Part shown: positions 21,777-32,854 of the stretch, one piece after another | Position numbering within the stretch: position 1 is the stretch's first letter | Layout: the number at the start of each line of letters is the position of its first letter | Assembly (NCBI GenBank): GCA_003550305.1 | Contig: QKYT01000377.1 | Coordinates: forward strand, 13,309-50,019 | DNA: 36,711 bases | Direction: 5' to 3' | Source: Glomus cerebriforme | Taxonomy: Eukaryota > Glomeromycota > Glomeromycetes > Glomerales > Glomeraceae | The notes under the pieces: generated by a model | The model's database searches: none | What the model saw: only the letters and a program-made list of their open reading frames with translations | Told to the model about the DNA's origin: nothing | Program-made: the position numbers and the translations under genes

Positions 21777-21871
21777 CCTGAAAAAATGGTAACTACAGGT
21801 TAGGTTAAGGTGGGAATTATTTGTCAACCCCCCTAATAGTATAAATAAAATCCGGCTACTATTTTTTCAGG
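21777..21871. mobile_element. 95-bp foldback element
   Basis: CCTGAAAAAATGGTAAC (21777-21793) is inverted relative to GCTACTATTTTTTCAGG (21855-21871), with 15 of 17 bases paired by eye. The 60-base interior includes AGGTTAGGTTAAGGTGGG and GTCAACCCCCC. No target-site duplication found. It could be a very short MITE. Confidence 0.45.
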
Positions 21872-22670
21872 GTTGTTCCGTTGTTCCGAGCACAACCCCT
21901 ACAGCCAGATGGGAGTCGCTAAAACAGATATTTACCAAGCCGCTTAGAAAAAAATTTCGATCTGATTATGACATAGTATATACAAAATCTGCATTTTTTT
22001 TTATAGAACTTTTTCGGAATACAGACGTTATGATATTATTTCATTTATTGATGATACACTTTCAATTAACAATTCTGGAATGCTCATATCGTTTTAATCT
22101 TGTAGGTAAACTATGAAACCTTTAAACTCTGAACTTCAATTCGTTATTCGATCCAATAAGCTAACCACTTGGATGAAATATTTTTAAATATTTTAAAATT
22201 TCAAGATTTTTGACAATCAAAATTTCTTAATAAGAATCAAGTAAGGATCTTCCAATTTCATCTTGTGCACTTTCTCCAGATGATAAATTAAAATGATTAG
22301 TAGATTATATCTAAAGATCAGTAAATGAGCTAAATGAGCCAAAAAAAGGTAATCTTTCCAATATCACATCATCATAATTCACAATACCTTAATACCTAAT
22401 TATTATTAATTTTTGCTTTTGGCAATGTTTTCATTTAATAAAATAAAACAATATCATGTTGGTAATGATGGTTATCGGTAGCTTATCACTATTTATTTAC
22501 ATGGGTACACTCATTATTCTCATACAACTTACCAGATTGGGAAATCATTGAATTGAATAATTATTTAAATAAAATTATAAAATTAAAGCTTTTAGTGTAA
22601 TTTGCTTCCGCCTTTTTTTTTTAAAAAAAAAAAAAGAAAAATAAAAATAAAAAAAAAAATAAAATTAATT

Positions 22671-23927
22671 ATGGATATACCAAAATATAATGGAAACATC
22701 CATCCCGAGGAATGGGTAAAACAAGTTCAGACAAAATGTTTAATGAATAACATTAGACAAGAAAGAGATGTTTTAAAAATATGTAAATTAAATATTGTTC
22801 AGTCGATAACACTTCCCAATGAGATTAATTCTATTAATGAACTTACAAAGGCTCTTAAAGCCCATTCTACTTTTGANATATACAAAAATAATCTTAAGCA
22901 AAGATTAGAATCAATGAAATTCGAAGGAGGTGAAGGTGGGGATACTGCTCAATTTCTTGCCGAATGTCGCTCGCTTNTTAATCAGGCAGAAATNACTAAT
23001 CCACAAGATGTTAANCATCGCCTCTTGAGAACATATGAATCGAATGAATTCTTTAAAAATGAATTCNNAAAACGGGCAACCGGCGTTACATCAATAGACG
23101 AGATTTTTAGACTATACAGTGAAGTAGTTTCNGATATGACAAAAATAATTAAATATAATCCTGAAATGTTGATAACCATAAGACATGTCGAAACTGGAAG
23201 ATATTTATCTAGTATTGAAAAAGTAAATTATAAATCAGGTTCTCAGAGACAAGTGGTTAGTATGTTTAATTTTAGTTAAATTTTATTTTTTTTTTACACG
23301 ACACTTTTTGTCTTTGTTAAATTTGTCAAAACTTATAAACTCCTTTGATTTAGGTATTTGCTGGTGAAAAAATACCAAATGAAAATGCGTGGTGGTTTCT
23401 AACATGTNCTACTCCCATTCAAAAAGAGAAATTTCAAGAAAATAAAGTTTTTTATGAAGATGTGGTTTATTTAACTCATAAAAAGACTGGGGATACTATA
23501 TATTTAACTGATTTTTATAGGTCTCCTAAAACTGGTCATGCAGAAGGTATATTATTTTTAAAGACGGTTCTAAATTTATTTGATACTAATAACAATTTTT
23601 TTTTTTACAGTACATTGTTTTCCTTACGCTTACGCTAATATTCATTTCGTTAAGACTGATCAAACGAACCAAAATAATAAGACACCTTACTTAAAATCAC
23701 GAGATAGAGTTTACTTAAAGTCTGATGGTGATTATATATTGCGTAGTCAAGATGTCACTTTTGAGATTAACGATAAGTCGTATCAAGAAGTTGTTGGACA
23801 TAAAGAAAAAGTTGGTAAAGATGATGAGGTATTTATTGTTTATTTGAAATATTATTTACTCATTTATTTATTTTTATTAAAAAAAAAAATTTTTTTTTTA
23901 TTTCAGTGGCAAATTGAAATTAAATAA
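22671..23927 (+). CDS. Gag-like/MIR fusion protein, copy 4 (338 aa)
   Basis: Exons 22671-23255, 23354-23546, 23611-23828 and 23907-23927, phases 0, 1, 0 as in copies 1-3. The ATG at 22671 gives MDIPKYNGNIHPEEWVKQVQ; an in-frame upstream ATG would add only a Lys-rich leader from the A-tract. The Gag-like half is distant from copies 1-3, sharing mainly KYxGxIHPEEWVKQ and the helix pattern, with a Gly-rich insert (EGGEGGD). The MIR half has ITIRHVETGRYL, SRDRVYLKSDGDYILRSQDVT, YQEVVGHKEKVG and ends WQIEIK. Seven single or double N calls lie in exons 1 and 2 (22877, 22977, 22994, 23015, 23067-23068, 23132, 23408), so a few residues are unknown. The 5' splice site at 23256 (GTTAGT) was preferred over GTGGTT three bases earlier. 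Confidence 0.85.
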
Positions 23928-24085
23928 TTTTTATATATAATTTATTAATTCTTTTTTGTTATTTAACATATATACTGTATGTGTTCTTTAAATATTTATT
24001 TAACTAAATCATTTATTCATTATATAAATAAAAAATATTATAAGCGCGTAGAAGTGTAGAAATCTGCGCCACAGCGAAAACATAT

Positions 24086-24221
24086 GTTGTAACTTGTAAC
24101 TATCTGCGCTAAGTATCAAATGACTAATTCTGGCAAATCCTTCTTAAGGCATTATAAAAATCAACCCAAATGTGCCATAATTTAGCCGGTCGAAATCTGA
24201 GTAATAATCTTTCGCCACAAC
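24086..24221 (+). mobile_element. MITE-like element related to the one at 28835
   Basis: Runs from GTTGTAACTTG to GCCACAAC. Its interior (TCAAATGACTAATTCTGGCA, CCTTCTTAAGGCATTATAAA, CATAATTTAGCCGGTCGAAA) matches, block by block, the reverse complement of the element at 28835-28963. The TIRs here are eroded on the left. Two copies in opposite orientation within 5 kb show that this is a dispersed element. Confidence 0.65.
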
Positions 24222-25378
24222 ATACATAAATACTGTTCTCTAATACATTTTTCAAGATTAATTATTGGTGTGATTTAGACCAGGCCGACGGAATTCATAT
24301 ATATCTCACGACCCTTTCGGACTCGGATGTAACTTAATTAAAAATATAATATTAATCCCTGAAGAATTGGTTAATAAAATTATCTCAAAATACTTGTAAA
24401 AATTTTTATATTTCTGAAAAAGGTGGTAATTTCAATAATTTCATTTAACTTGTAATAAGCAGAAATTAAAATTTTTGCTGATATAACTTGGCCAATAATC
24501 TTACTTGTACTAAAACATTAAATTATAATATTTTCGAAATCACTTTTAATTTGGAAATGTAATAAAATAAATTTGTACTTCATACAATTTAAATATAGTT
24601 AATAATATATACGCGTGTAATCTGCGCCACAGTAAAATTTCCTGTATATGTGATTTTTATACAAGGAATAAAACTTTTTGTCTTTTGTGCACAGTAATGA
24701 TCTTCATATGAATAATGGTTGATTTTTCACGACTATCTGCATCAGTTTATGAGTCATGTAAAAAAATCAACATTACATAGCATCACGTGAGATCTGATAG
24801 ATGCGAAAATCTTGTGTCCGTACGTAACAAATTCCAAGATCGCAAAACCGTTTAGTCAATATGGCTAAATTAATGAATTTAGCCACTAAAATATTATATA
24901 ATCACGATATAAACCGTATTACAAAAAGGTGTATAAATACCAACAATATTAATTTTCTTTTCTGTTTCAATCACCCTTTCAAGTATCTATTTCAAGAATT
25001 TATTTAGTCGTACAATAGCTTTTAAGATGTACACTAGCTACAATTTTATTACCAATTTGTGTGAACATTTAGCTATTAAGAATATTATTTTTGATTATTG
25101 ATTTTATTGTTTTGATTACAAAAAAAATCCTTTAATTATTATCAGATTACTATATTTATTTTGAAAACATTTACCTTGTAACGCGGTAAAATTTAGAAAG
25201 GGGCTACTTTCATTTCTTTGTTAAGTAGATAATATGATATGGTCGACCGTTTGAACGCAGTATTCGGCTCAAACCGGTTTGTGTACTGGATTATCAAAAT
25301 AAGGTTTTATAAGCTGGCACAGTAAACTAATTTGGATATATAGCTCCCAAAATCGGGAGTTCATTTATAAATCGAAGG

Positions 25379-25386
25379 TATAAATA
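25379..25386 (+). promoter_or_regulatory. TATA box probably serving copy 5
   Basis: GGTATAAATA stands alone in the DNA before the gap; the start codon of copy 5 must lie in the gap at 25434 or later. The same GGTATAAATA core precedes the metallopeptidase gene. Position only. Confidence 0.35.
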
Positions 25387-25433
25387 ACGTTTATATTGTA
25401 ATTTTGCCAAAATTTACTCACTTTTTTTTTTTA

Positions 25434-26118
25434 NNNNNNNNNNNNNNNNNNNNNNNNNNNNNNNNNNNNNNNNNNNNNNNNNNNNNNNNNNNNNNNNNNN
25501 NNNNNNNNNNNNNNNNNNNNNNNNNNNNNNNNNNNNNNNNNNNNNNNNNNNNNNNNNNNNNNNNNNNNNNNNNNNNNNNNNNNNNNNNNNNNNNNNNNNN
25601 NNNNNNNNNNNNNNNNNNNNNNNNNNNNNNNNNNNNNNNNNNNNNNNNNNNNNNNNNNNNNNNNNNNNNNNNNNNNNNNNNNNNNNNNNNNNNNNNNNNN
25701 NNNNNNNNNNNNNNNNNNNNNNNNNNNNNNNNNNNNNNNNNNNNNNNNNNNNNNNNNNNNNNNNNNNNNNNNNNNNNNNNNNNNNNNNNNNNNNNNNNNN
25801 NNNNNNNNNNNNNNNNNNNNNNNNNNNNNNNNNNNNNNNNNNNNNNNNNNNNNNNNNNNNNNNNNNNNNNNNNNNNNNNNNNNNNNNNNNNNNNNNNNNN
25901 NNNNNNNNNNNNNNNNNNNNNNNNNNNNNNNNNNNNNNNNNNNNNNNNNNNNNNNNNNNNNNNNNNNNNNNNNNNNNNNNNNNNNNNNNNNNNNNNNNNN
26001 NNNNNNNNNNNNNNNNNNNNNNNNNNNNNNNNNNNNNNNNNNNNNNNNNNNNNNNNNNNNNNNNNNNNNNNNNNNNNNNNNNNNNNNNNNNNNNNNNNNN
26101 NNNNNNNNNNNNNNNNNN
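25434..26118. other. Assembly gap (685 N)
   Basis: A run of N replaces the first exon and part of the second exon of copy 5. In copy 4 the corresponding distance from the ATG is 754 bases, so the gap length is either estimated or the missing part differs in length. Confidence 0.99.
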
Positions 26119-26637
26119 AGAGAAATTTCAAGAAAATAAAGTTTTTTATGAAGATGTGGTTTATTTAACTCATAAAAAGACTGGGGATACTATATATTTA
26201 ACTGATTTTTATAAGTCTCCTAAAACGGGTCATGCAGAAGGTATTTTATTTTATTCAAGACAGCTAAAAATATTTGATTTTAATAATAATAAAATCCCAA
26301 TTTTTTACTTTTTTACAGTACATTGTTTTCAATACTCTTACGCTAGTATGCGTTTCATTAAGACTGATCAAACGAACCAAAATAATAAGACACCTTACTT
26401 AAAATCACGAGATAGAATTTACTTAAAGTTTGATGGTGATTATATATTGCGTAGTCAAGATGTCACTTTTGAGATTAACGAAAAGTTGTATCAAGAAGTT
26501 GTTGGACATAAAGAAAAAGTTGGTAGAGATGACGAGGTATTTATTATTTATTTTTAATATTTATTAATTAATTAAACAAAATATATTAATTTTTTTTTTT
26601 ATTTTATTTATTACAGTGGCAAATTGAAATCAAATGA
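26119..26637 (+). CDS. Gag-like/MIR fusion protein, copy 5 (3' part)
   Basis: Exon 2 (from the gap to 26240), exon 3 (26319-26536) and exon 4 (26617-26637) are present; the 5' part falls in the assembly gap. The visible part reads EKFQENKVFYEDVVYLTHKK, SRDRIYLKFDGDYILRSQDV, YQEVVGHKEKVG and WQIEIK, nearly the same as copy 4. By eye exon 2 differs at 2 of about 122 bases and exon 3 at about 13 of 218, while the introns differ more, including in length. Intron positions and phases are those of copy 4. The reading frame is open in all visible exons. This is a recent head-to-tail duplicate. Whether its Gag-like half is intact cannot be seen. Confidence 0.8.
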
Positions 26638-28123
26638 GAATTAATGAATTATTTAGTTTATCACATAAAAATATCTACGAATTTATGTATAACTATTAAA
26701 AGTTTAATAAATAAATTGGCATTTTATTTTGTTTTTTTTTTTATTAAAAAAAATTTTTTTTTGCATCGTTAATATGTACTATTTGCGTTGTAATTGATGC
26801 ATAAAATCCAGTAGAATTGCTTGTCTTGTGTTGCAGCAGAAAATCCTTTTTTCCTAATAGTAATAAAACAGGTTTAAAAACGTATTATTAATATGCGACA
26901 TATGATAAATAAAAAGAACCTTATCAATAGTTATCAAACAGTAATTATCAGTTATCCATCGAGCACCTGTAAATTATCTATAAAAGTTACACAAATATGC
27001 TTTATGTAAGTTTAATAATGAAAATGATCGGCAGATGGTCAGATAAAGTTTCATAATTTTATTGGTAATGAATTTGAATTTAAAAATCCCAGATACGGAA
27101 ATTAAATTTTTAGATAAACCTTTTGTATCTGATATACCAATTTTAGATAAAATTTTCAGGAATTTCCGGTCACAAACAATATGAAGTTTCATAGAGGAGG
27201 CTGTAGGCGTAGTTATGACTTTTGATGATCAACTTTACTTATAATGTAAAAAAGCAAACTTTATATCAAAGCTTATTTGTGCAACAATTATATAATTTAC
27301 AGGTGACTTTTGTCATGGCCGTTACATAAAAAAAAATTCAATTTGCAGAGACCAAATCTTCGAAAGCAATCTCTCAAAAGTATTAATCAAAAGATTGTTA
27401 TCATATGGAAAATATTACAATCATATGGTTAGTACTACCATTTAGAATATCGAGAAATGTAAGTAATTCCAGTCAAAATCATAAACTTGAGGAATAATTT
27501 GGCAAAAATCGAAATTTAGATTTACCGGTCCCTTTGCCCCTACATGCATTTAATCACACGGACACGGGTCATCGAGTCAAGTAACTTGGTCGGTGTACAT
27601 CCTCATTAGTAAAGTTCGAATTATGTTTAATATTAAATCTATTTATATAATTTCAGTATGATATGTTTCAGTTGAATTTAAGGTCACCAATTACCTGTTT
27701 TTTTTTTTTTTTTTTTTGAAATTTGAACTCATCATAAATTTTAGGCCAGAATTAGCAAAATTTTTTAATTTTGACCAAATTTCAAGAAAAAAATTTTAAC
27801 CTCAAAATTATAGGCAAAATAATGATTATTTCAGGCAAAAATATAATGATAATTTTTGGGCAAAATTATTGATAATTTCGGCCATGTTCAACTTTATAAT
27901 TTTATAATTATTTTAAATTATTTATTCCGATCTTTCATGAATGTTAAACTTTTTTAATTAGTGTGGCCAAATAATTTTTAAATACTTTTTATATATTGAT
28001 GCGTTTAATACTTATTGACGACACGTAAAAATATGTTTATTCATTCGATATCAGTTCTCAGAAAAAATAATTTTACAAATTCATATTTATATCCTATTTA
28101 ATATACATTTATAATATAATAAC
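26638..28123. other. Intergenic, degenerate GGCAAAAT repeats
   Basis: No gene seen. At about 27740-27890 a degenerate repeat of 22-28 bases appears: GGCCAGAATTAGC, then AGGCAAAATAATGATTATTT, AGGCAAAAATATAATGATAA and GGGCAAAATTATTGATAATT, closing with GGCC. Similar GGCAAAAAT or TTCTGGCC units recur near the right end of the window. Confidence 0.45.
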
Positions 28124-31100
28124 TTATTTAGCATTATTACCAGCAATAGATAATTCTCTTTCTTTAGCATGTTTTCGTACAATTTGTTTCCAACTAGTTA
28201 AATCTACCCCTAATCTTCTACCTAAAGTTCCAAAAGCAGTTTCCAAATTTGTTGCAAGTTCTTGGAATTTTGTATCTGTTGGTGTAGAAGAAGATACACG
28301 AATCGCGGTAATAAGAGCTCTTCGCAAGTTTGTTGCAACCTACACATAAAAAAATTTATGATCAATATTTAAATATGTTAAGAAAAAATTCACTTATAAA
28401 CAAAATTATCATTTATAATTACATCTAATAAAGTTTCGGTATCGCTCTTAATGGATGGATTTCTTTCTAATGCAAATACATCAACTAATACATCATAGTA
28501 AAATCCGCTGAAAACCTATTATTAATAATGTAAATCATAAGTTTATACATAATTAAAATACTAGCATCAAAGTATCATGAAGCTTATCATACTTACCAGA
28601 GATAAAGCATGTACTTCGGTTCCAGCTTGGGAACCTTTAAGTGTATTAGATAAGTTTCTTAACCCTTTTCCTTTATTATGGAATAAGGCATCACCAAATT
28701 CTTCTCCTACAGCTGATAAGAAATTGTTTGGATCTCTTAAATTTGCTTTTGTCAAAGTGATAAATAAATCTGCAATTTCGGCCTAATAAATCAAAAAAAA
28801 AAAAATCTTTAATATTTATACATGATAATGCTCCGTTGTGCGTCGGATATCAATTTGCGTCAGGTTTCGACCGGCCTAAATTATGAACCCGATCTTTATA
28901 ATGCCCTAAGAAGGTTGGGCCAGCATTAGTCATCTGACGCGCGTCAGCTACCTGACGCACAACATACATATATATTTTTTTATGTACTTACCATAGAGAT
29001 AAGGACAAATAAACTGTTTAAATCACCAAAAGCTTCATGAAAAGCACCAGTTTGTCCATCAGACATCCATCCAGGTTGCATAATATCCAAGAGAGAATGT
29101 CCAGTTTCATGAGCCACCACATCTAAACTTCTACATAAATAAATTGGACGGTCTCCATCATTTGTATAAAAGAATTTCAAAACACCTTCTTCACGACTAT
29201 AATAAGCGTTAGCATCTTCTCCAGCATGAGGATGTATTTGGAGTCTTTTATTTCCCCAAGGAGTAGTAAATTTTGGTGGAGCTCCATCAAGATATTCCCA
29301 ATCACCCAATACCAAATCATATGCATATCGAACAATTGAATAAGTATGTACAACATCAAATCGAGTGTGGTTATCTGATTCGGGAACTTGTGAAGGTTGA
29401 TTATTATCAAAATCTAATAAGAAATCTCCATTTGTATCAGGAGCTATTGAAGCTGCTGTTGATACTGTCTCAAACAAATCATCTTTCGGTCCTGTTTGTA
29501 TGTCAGTTCTTACTAAGAATAGTTCGCGTATGCCGATTGATTTGACAGATGGATCAGATTTCCATACTCTAGTTCGCGTTCCTTTACCAGGAGGTGGAGC
29601 TGCCTGTGCAATCAAAGGTTGTTGCAAGCGAGAAGCTAAATAGTTTGCGCCCCTATATAACCAGAATATAAAATGAAAGAATGTAATGAGTAAATGGAAA
29701 AAATATATTTATATTGATAGAAATAATATATTGTATTTATTTTTACCTTGGATAAATATTTTGATCAAAGTCAAACAACGCGAAAGGCAATCTTGTTGGA
29801 GATTTGAGATCATAGCTACAAGATGATACCTTATTTAAAGTTGATGGATTAAATTCAAGGAACTTTCCATTGTGTCCAATAATAACCGCTTTTTTCGAGA
29901 AATCTGATATGTTTAAAAACGAGAGAATTTTAATTCATGTTAATTTCGTTTCATATATATATATATATATCAACAATTGAATTATCTATCATTACCTGGA
30001 TGAGGAACGAATAAAAAGAGTTGTTCTGGTTTTGGAATGGTTGTATCGTTGTATTGTTCACCATTTGAAAAACTTAAAGATCCATTTTGGGCATCAGGAT
30101 TCAAGAATTGACCTGAAGAATTACGCCATGCTACTAAAGGGATAGTAACTATAAAAGGAAAAAAATTTATTGGAATTAACGTATGTCAATTAAAATAATA
30201 TAAAGTGATTAAATAAAATTTTACCAAGAGTAAGATTTTTCAAAAGATCAGGATAATCAATTTTTTGATTATTATGTGTGTATCCAATTGAATAAGTGCG
30301 CGTATCATTATCCTCAACGACATATACGGCAGATTCATGCCAATTATTATTAGGCCTAAAATAAGAAAATAATACAATATCGTAAATATTCGATTTATTT
30401 TTTTAAGAGGAAAAAAAAAAAAATTTTGAAATTAAAATTTTAATCATTTTACTTTTCAGTATTCGCATGAAGTTTCCTTCCTAGATATGCCCCATATTTC
30501 TTATTATATAACGCGTAAAAACTTCCATAATTTTCTATAATATATACGTGATAGATCAATTAGTATTTATTCATATTTTTTTATCAGAATTTGATGGCGA
30601 CTATAAGGAATGAGTATATTTACCAATTCTCCAAAGCTGAGAGGGATCGGTGAAATCATAAAGCTTTTTCTTGATTGATCCACTTTCATCAATTGAGATG
30701 GCCTGCTTGTAAGAATCAATGAATGCAAAGTATCTGTAAACTTCTCCGCTACTTGGATCTCCAGTCGAACCAAAGGCTGCAGTATTTGAACTGATGTTAA
30801 ATGGACTATTAACATTAACAACAGGAAGATTCCAGCCAATTTTTACTATAAAAATAAATTATACATATTATGTTATTAATTTAAATTGACTTCTTTGGTT
30901 CTTTTTGTTCAACAAAATCCCTACCAAATCTTTCAGATAAAGCGGATTCAGGGCCAATAGAATTATCTGCAGTGTAAGGATTTCTTGAATTCTGTAATCC
31001 AGAAATATTACTTCCGATTCTAGGCTTTGATTTGTCAAAAATATGTTCTCTCGACCAACCAGATAATTGATCAAAATAATCGGAAATATACAATGGAATA

Positions 31101-31465
31101 TTCGTTTCAATATCCCTAATTGCATTAATAGGTGTAATACCAGAGGACCAAATTCCATTTCCTACACTCGAAATAATATTAGCAACATTTCTAGAGTGTT
31201 CGATGAAATTTTCGGGAGGAGCATTGAAATTCCTGGAAAGTTCACTAGCAATTGAGGATGTAAGTGATTGAATCCAATCTGCTGATACCGTGTAAATTGA
31301 TGTATCATGTTGGGCTTTTTTAGAGATATTCGCGAGAACAGATGTTACAGATTCTTTGGGAAGTTTATAAGCGATACAATGAGGAGTACGCTTAGATAAA
31401 CCTCCTCGAATATCAGCTTCGTGCAACTGATTTGTTATGTGAAGTGGTGTCATTTGAGTGGACAT
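28124..31465 (-). CDS. M4-type (gluzincin) metallopeptidase-like protein (813 aa)
   Basis: Ten exons on the minus strand: 30925-31465, 30624-30845, 30453-30534, 30225-30355, 29996-30148, 29747-29903, 28992-29652, 28597-28782, 28423-28515, 28124-28339; all junctions GT-AG and in frame. The ATG at 31465 (MSTQMTPLHI) lies about 90 bases after a TATA box; the frame is open further up but has no ATG. Residues about 610-614 are HETGH (in DVVAHETGHSLLD) and GAFHEAFGDL follows, with E635 21 residues after the second His, the spacing of the third zinc ligand in thermolysin-like enzymes. A later HALSLVFSGFYYDVL fits the conserved helical end of the fold. Before it, residues about 180-430 contain FYALYNKKYGAYLGRKL, GQFLNP and GKFLEF, typical of ricin/fascin-type beta-trefoils. 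No signal peptide is visible, which is odd for this class. Peptidase activity is inferred. Confidence 0.8.
28835..28963 (-). mobile_element. MITE inside a metallopeptidase intron (129 bp)
   Basis: Ends GTTGTGCGTCGG (28835-28846) and CCTGACGCACAAC (28951-28963) are inverted. Further TGCGTCAG/CTGACGC repeats lie inside. It occupies most of intron 7 (28783-28991), which is 209 bases long against about 60-110 for most introns of this gene. The higher GC content stands out from the intron. A related copy in the opposite orientation is at 24086-24221. No clear target duplication was found. Confidence 0.75.
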
Positions 31466-31554
31466 TTTTTTATTAAATGGTTTATTGAAGTTCGAAAGAA
31501 ACAATTTATGATGCAATCGACTTGGAAAAATTCGAGAATGGAAAAATGACCTTG

Positions 31555-31562
31555 TATTTATA
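31555..31562 (-). promoter_or_regulatory. TATA box of the metallopeptidase gene
   Basis: GGTATAAATACAAG on the minus strand, about 90 bases upstream of the ATG at 31465. Good match to a TATA box; the start site itself is not defined. Confidence 0.5.
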
Positions 31563-32854
31563 CCTGTTGAAATATTTAAAAAAAAAAAAATTATATAAAC
31601 AACTCGCGCGAGTGTACATTTACACAAATATTAATAAATACATATTGGCGGAAATGATAAAATTTGTGGAGTTGTTTACCGTATTTAGTTTGATGAATTC
31701 TGAAAATTGATTCAAGCCTTGTACATTCAGATCGAACATTACATGCAAAAAGGGAGATGGGTACCTTCATCTTTATTGTAATGATGCATCGGTACTAAGA
31801 TTCCGAGAAAAAAAAAAGGGTAATGTACTGGTAATATTGTTTAAATAACTTTTGAATTAAGGAAAGACAAAGAATTCGGGACGTTAATTATTAGGATTCA
31901 ATTTATTATGATTAATGATGTGAGAAAATCTTTTTTGTTGACATGACATGCTTTAAAGATCGTCTTTGCATATACGCCCACCATTGAACTTCATTGATTC
32001 GTCGTTATATAAAGGGATTTATTTATTTGTTTAACCTTAATTTTTATCTATCACCGACACTTGAATAATTAACCTTTCAAAAAGGATTTTTTAATACTTG
32101 TCACCCAAAAACAAATAAAACGAGAACTTAAAATTCTTTTTTTGTTTGTTTCTTTTTAAAAGCCAAATTCGTAAATACTATTACAATAAATAAAAACGCC
32201 GTATATCTACTTTTTTTTATAACCTACATTTGGAAAAAAATTCCCACATATTTATTAGTTTTTGTGTATTTGTATATACTCGGTAAATTTCATTTTTGTT
32301 CAAATTATTTAAAAAAAAAGATTATCTTAATAAAGAAAAGTTGATAAACGAATTGCATTATTACAAAAAAAAAGAATTTTCTTCTTTTTCTTTTAACTTG
32401 ACCAAAATAGTTGAACTGCCGCGCACCATTAAGGCGTCGATTTTATAAAAAAAATTTTATCGTTTATTTTCACAATAAAAAAAACAATTATTTATTTAGA
32501 ATTTTCCTCAAGACATATCGTTTGTGTCATATATGATATATATTTATGTCTTCATCTATGAAAGTATGTTTTATAAGAAAAAATGACGAATATCATTATT
32601 AATTTATTGCTTAGAAGCCCAATATGGGAAAATAATAAATCTGAATTCTATTGGATTTATTGTTTTAGAATATAAAGAACAATATGATTTTAAGCTATGA
32701 ATAAAATGTTTTCTATTTTGTAAATTTTAAAAGATAAAAAAAAAAATATTGTATTTTTTTTGGTTAACTTGTAATACAGTAATAAAAAAACTTTTTCTAT
32801 TGGAGTAACAAAAAGCACTCATTGATGGAATTTATATGTTAAATTCATCTCATA
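31563..32854. other. Intergenic, contains one direct repeat unit
   Basis: Upstream region of the metallopeptidase. AT-rich with many A/T runs and no gene. Holds the left unit of the direct repeat pair (32241-32448). Confidence 0.5.
32241..32448. repeat. Direct repeat, left unit
   Basis: Shares with 34197-34386, in the same order and orientation: TTCCCACATATTT, TTGTGTATTTGTATATACTC followed by GGTAAATTT, GATTATCTTAATAAAGAAAA followed by GTTGAT, CGAATTGCAT, a CTTGAC block, AATAGTTGAA and GCGTCGATT. Indels separate the blocks. The spacing between the units is about 1.95 kb. Confidence 0.85.

Larger units (their letters stand above)
20618..22670. other. Intergenic with two foldback elements
   Basis: No gene seen. 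Holds a hAT-like foldback (20838-21039) and a 95-bp foldback (21777-21871), listed separately. The stretch at about 21725-21925 has higher GC than the rest. The last 60 bases before copy 4 are poly-T and poly-A tracts; the TGGCGCAGCA module of copies 1-3 is not present there. Confidence 0.5.
23928..25433. other. Intergenic between copies 4 and 5
   Basis: No gene seen. Contains a MITE-like element (24086-24221) and two ATCTGCGCCACAG motifs (about 24062 and 24612), which resemble the TCTGCGC/GCGCAG sites before copies 1-3. TATAAATA at 25379-25386 and a hairpin CTCCCAAAATCGGGAG (25344-25359) lie just before the assembly gap that hides the start of copy 5, so this end probably holds its promoter. 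Confidence 0.45.

Noticed and set aside
22602..22670. Longer N-terminus for Gag-like/MIR copy 4
   Set aside because: It would encode only Lys and Phe from homopolymer tracts; the ATG at 22671 matches the other copies.
25404..26168. Long open frames on both strands
   Set aside because: They consist almost wholly of N in the assembly gap.
28577..29545. Plus-strand frames and a second minus-strand frame here
   Set aside because: They overlap the metallopeptidase exons in other frames and lack its conserved motifs.
31466..31627. Upstream extension of the metallopeptidase (possible mitochondrial leader)
   Set aside because: No ATG in this frame and the TATA box lies inside the extension.
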